DNA from: Lutraria lutraria
Taxonomy: Eukaryota; Mollusca; Bivalvia; Venerida; Mactridae
NCBI GenBank assembly: GCA_964023205.1
Contig: OZ026844.1
Span: 28,494,934-28,558,933 of the forward strand
Direction: 5' to 3'
Length of the DNA stretch: 64,000 bases
Under the pieces are notes generated by a model that was not told the origin of the DNA, ran no database searches, and saw only the letters and a program-made list of their open reading frames with translations. The first letter of the stretch is position 1. Every line of letters starts with the position of its first letter. Below are positions 62,061 through 64,000 of the stretch, one piece after another. A program made the position numbers and the translations under genes.

Positions 62061-62550
62061 AAAACTGTTTAATAGGAGCTTAAAGCAGGGAGGTATTTTA
62101 TCAATTTGAAACTAGATTTATTTCAAATAGCATTTTAATGTTATCATAATATCAAAATAAAGTTATGATATCACATATTTAGAGTCCTACATAAACGTGC
62201 TCCGTAGGCAAAATATACATCGCACCTGAGAACTTTAATTACACAAAATTTGGCTGTTAAGATATTAATGAAATATTCAAAAATAAAGAAACACTATATC
62301 ACATTATCTTCAATATTGTATTTTTTTTATTCCTTTTGCTCCAAATGGTCTACTGATAACCAAAGTTGCCATATCAACTTTGCCAAAATAATTGTTTTTA
62401 ATTTAGTTCCTTGACTGTGTTTGCTAACACTACACAGAACAGGGTAGCTGAAATATACAACAATATAACCTGATGATAAGTATTCATAAATAATGCTTCA
62501 AAATTTCTTGCTCATTTTTAGCAGTTTAGATCTGATAGAGAAATAATAAA

Positions 62551-63440
62551 ACAAGAGGGCCAAGATGGCCCTTTATCGCTCACCTGAGAACAAAGGCATA
62601 ATAATTAATGACCAGGTAATATAGTTTCCATCTCATCTAACCCAATTTTACGTAGATTTTGAGATCAAAACCAACAATGAAGGTATAATACTGTTAAACA
62701 AGCTAAAACGTAGCAAATTTTCTAATCCAAGGGCCCATAACTCTTGAAGTTGAGGTCTGATTCCACCCATAACTCACCTTGTCCAAAATCATAAGGTCAT
62801 ACACATTCATTGTAAATATGATTAGGTTGTCCAAGATCTTTTGGTTATACCCATTTACTGAAAATATTATTAGGATCGGTGAATAAATGAAGGGGCTAGA
62901 GTGTAAACAAGCTAAAACAAAGCTAATTTTCAAAGTCAAGGGCTCATAACTCTTGAAGTTCTGGTCCGATTCCGCCCATAATTGAACGTGTCCAAAATCT
63001 TTTGGTTATACCCATTTACTGAAAATATTATTAGGATTGGTGAATCAATGAAGGCGCTAGAGTGTAAACAAGCTAAAATAAAGCTAATTTTCAAAGTCAA
63101 GGGCTCATAACTCTTGAAGTTCTGGTCCGATTTCGCCCATAATCAAATGTGTCCAAGATCTTTTGGTTATACACATTTACTGAAAATATTATTAGGATTG
63201 GTGAATAAATGAAGGCGCTAGAGTATAAACAAGCTAAATATAGCAAATTTTGTAATTCAAGGGCCCATAACTCTAGAAGTTATTGTCCGATTTTGCTCAT
63301 AATCGAACTTAGCCGAGACATTGTGGCCATATACATTGTGAGCAAGTTTAATCAGGATTTGTTAAGAGCTGCGGATGCTAGAGTGTAAACAAACTAATTG
63401 TGGACGGACAACGGACGCCGGACATTCAACGATCCTAAAA
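62551..63440 (+). repeat. Long 'ACAAGAGGGCC' element with about four internal modules
   Basis: Starts ACAAGAGGGCCAAGATGGCC followed by CTTTATCGCTCACCTGAG. Modules of roughly 165-175 bp with AAGGGCTCATAACTCTTGAA, CATTTACTGAAAATATTATT and GGCGCTAGAGTGTAAACAAG repeat from about 62700 to 63290. It ends ACGGACAACGGACGCCGGAC and GATCCTAAAA, where the terminal CTCACCTGAGC expected by comparison with 40755 is missing. Confidence 0.85.
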
Positions 63441-64000
63441 AAAAATTTTCCTTTTCCCTTCTGAAAATTCCCTGAAATCATGCAATTTTCCCCAAAGTTC
63501 CAGGTGAGAAATTTTTTCCCCAAAAGAGGCTTCAACCCGCTAGTTTATCCCCATATTAAGTGTTAGGGCGCCTTCTCCAAAACATAAAGAAAACCTCTAA
63601 ATTGCAGGAAGAAAAACAAGACATTTGATACATTGTCAACTGTTAATGTGTATTCTTCTACAAAAAATGTCGAATATTGAATAGCATTTTAGTTCTGATT
63701 TAAAAATTTAATTCTACCATAAAAATTAATCATTAATATAAAACAAATTCAATTATCAAAGTAACTAATTTAGGTGTTTAATAATTACTGTGTTTGAAGT
63801 TTTGTTTTGATTTCAAATATAGGAATTAATGCAGGCACTTTCTTTTCTGTGCACTTCTAAATACAAATTTATCGATTATATTTTGTAAAAGTATGTTAAT
63901 GTATTCAAATAGATGGTGTACCATCAAATCATTATATAGTCTACTTTAAAAAACTATTTCATTTAATGGCTTATATACAGCTTAAAAATTCCCCAAATAC

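Larger units (their letters stand above)
59466..64000. other. Upstream flank of PFKFB
   Basis: 5' UTR and promoter must begin here, but no TATA or CRE is obvious near 59466-59700. Contains the third 180-bp TIR element (59883-60062), S1 SINE (60530-60770), an 'ACAAGAGGGTC' repeat (61532-62060), a long repeat (62551-63440) and the segment 63440-63560. No further exon recognised. Confidence 0.5.

Overview
This window is AT-rich eukaryotic nuclear DNA. Genes are broken into short exons with GT-AG introns, and most of the sequence is intronic or intergenic, packed with tRNA-derived SINE-like repeats, small terminal-inverted-repeat elements and minisatellites. Gene content and repeat style point to a mollusc, most likely a bivalve. 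That assignment is inference, since no species-diagnostic locus is present.

One gene is essentially complete: a minus-strand 6-phosphofructo-2-kinase/fructose-2,6-bisphosphatase (PFKFB), whose coding exons run from 59465 down to 27067 or 21670. I rebuilt 13 coding positions with consistent splice phases, giving 472 or 477 aa depending on the last exon. The N-terminal half is the P-loop kinase ([15 protein letters not shown]) and the C-terminal half is the histidine-phosphatase (R|HGES, NEIDA, CHQAV). Around this core lie several apparent isoform options: a duplicated pair of exon 3 copies (49849-49756 and 49252-49156) that phase rules make mutually exclusive; a diverged copy of exon 12 (37732-37636) in the exon 11-12 intron; two alternative terminal exons; and a possible alternative first exon at 53666-53576 beside two CRE (TGACGTCA) sites.

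At the left edge (83-2365, minus strand) are two exons of a second gene, an extracellular D8C-domain protein of the uromodulin/OIT3/GP2 type. They splice together exactly in phase. Their intron holds a 1.2 kb 23-bp minisatellite with a 245-bp higher-order duplication. The rest of that gene is outside the window or unrecognised.

The 2.4-20.9 kb stretch is mainly non-coding: two more minisatellites (5.1-5.9 kb and 9.45-10.07 kb), a tandem TIR element with a nested hairpin (6.19-6.56 kb), SINE-like copies, and two copies of a 180-bp TIR element. A fourth tandem array (34-bp unit, 20.94-21.59 kb) begins just past the distal PFKFB stop and probably lies in its 3' UTR. The PFKFB introns and the 59.5-64 kb flank carry many more repeats. 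These include an inverted pair of 210-bp elements flanking exons 10-12 and long 'ACAAGAGGGCC' elements with internal tandem modules. I found no tRNA, rRNA, CRISPR, viral or bacterial-type system.
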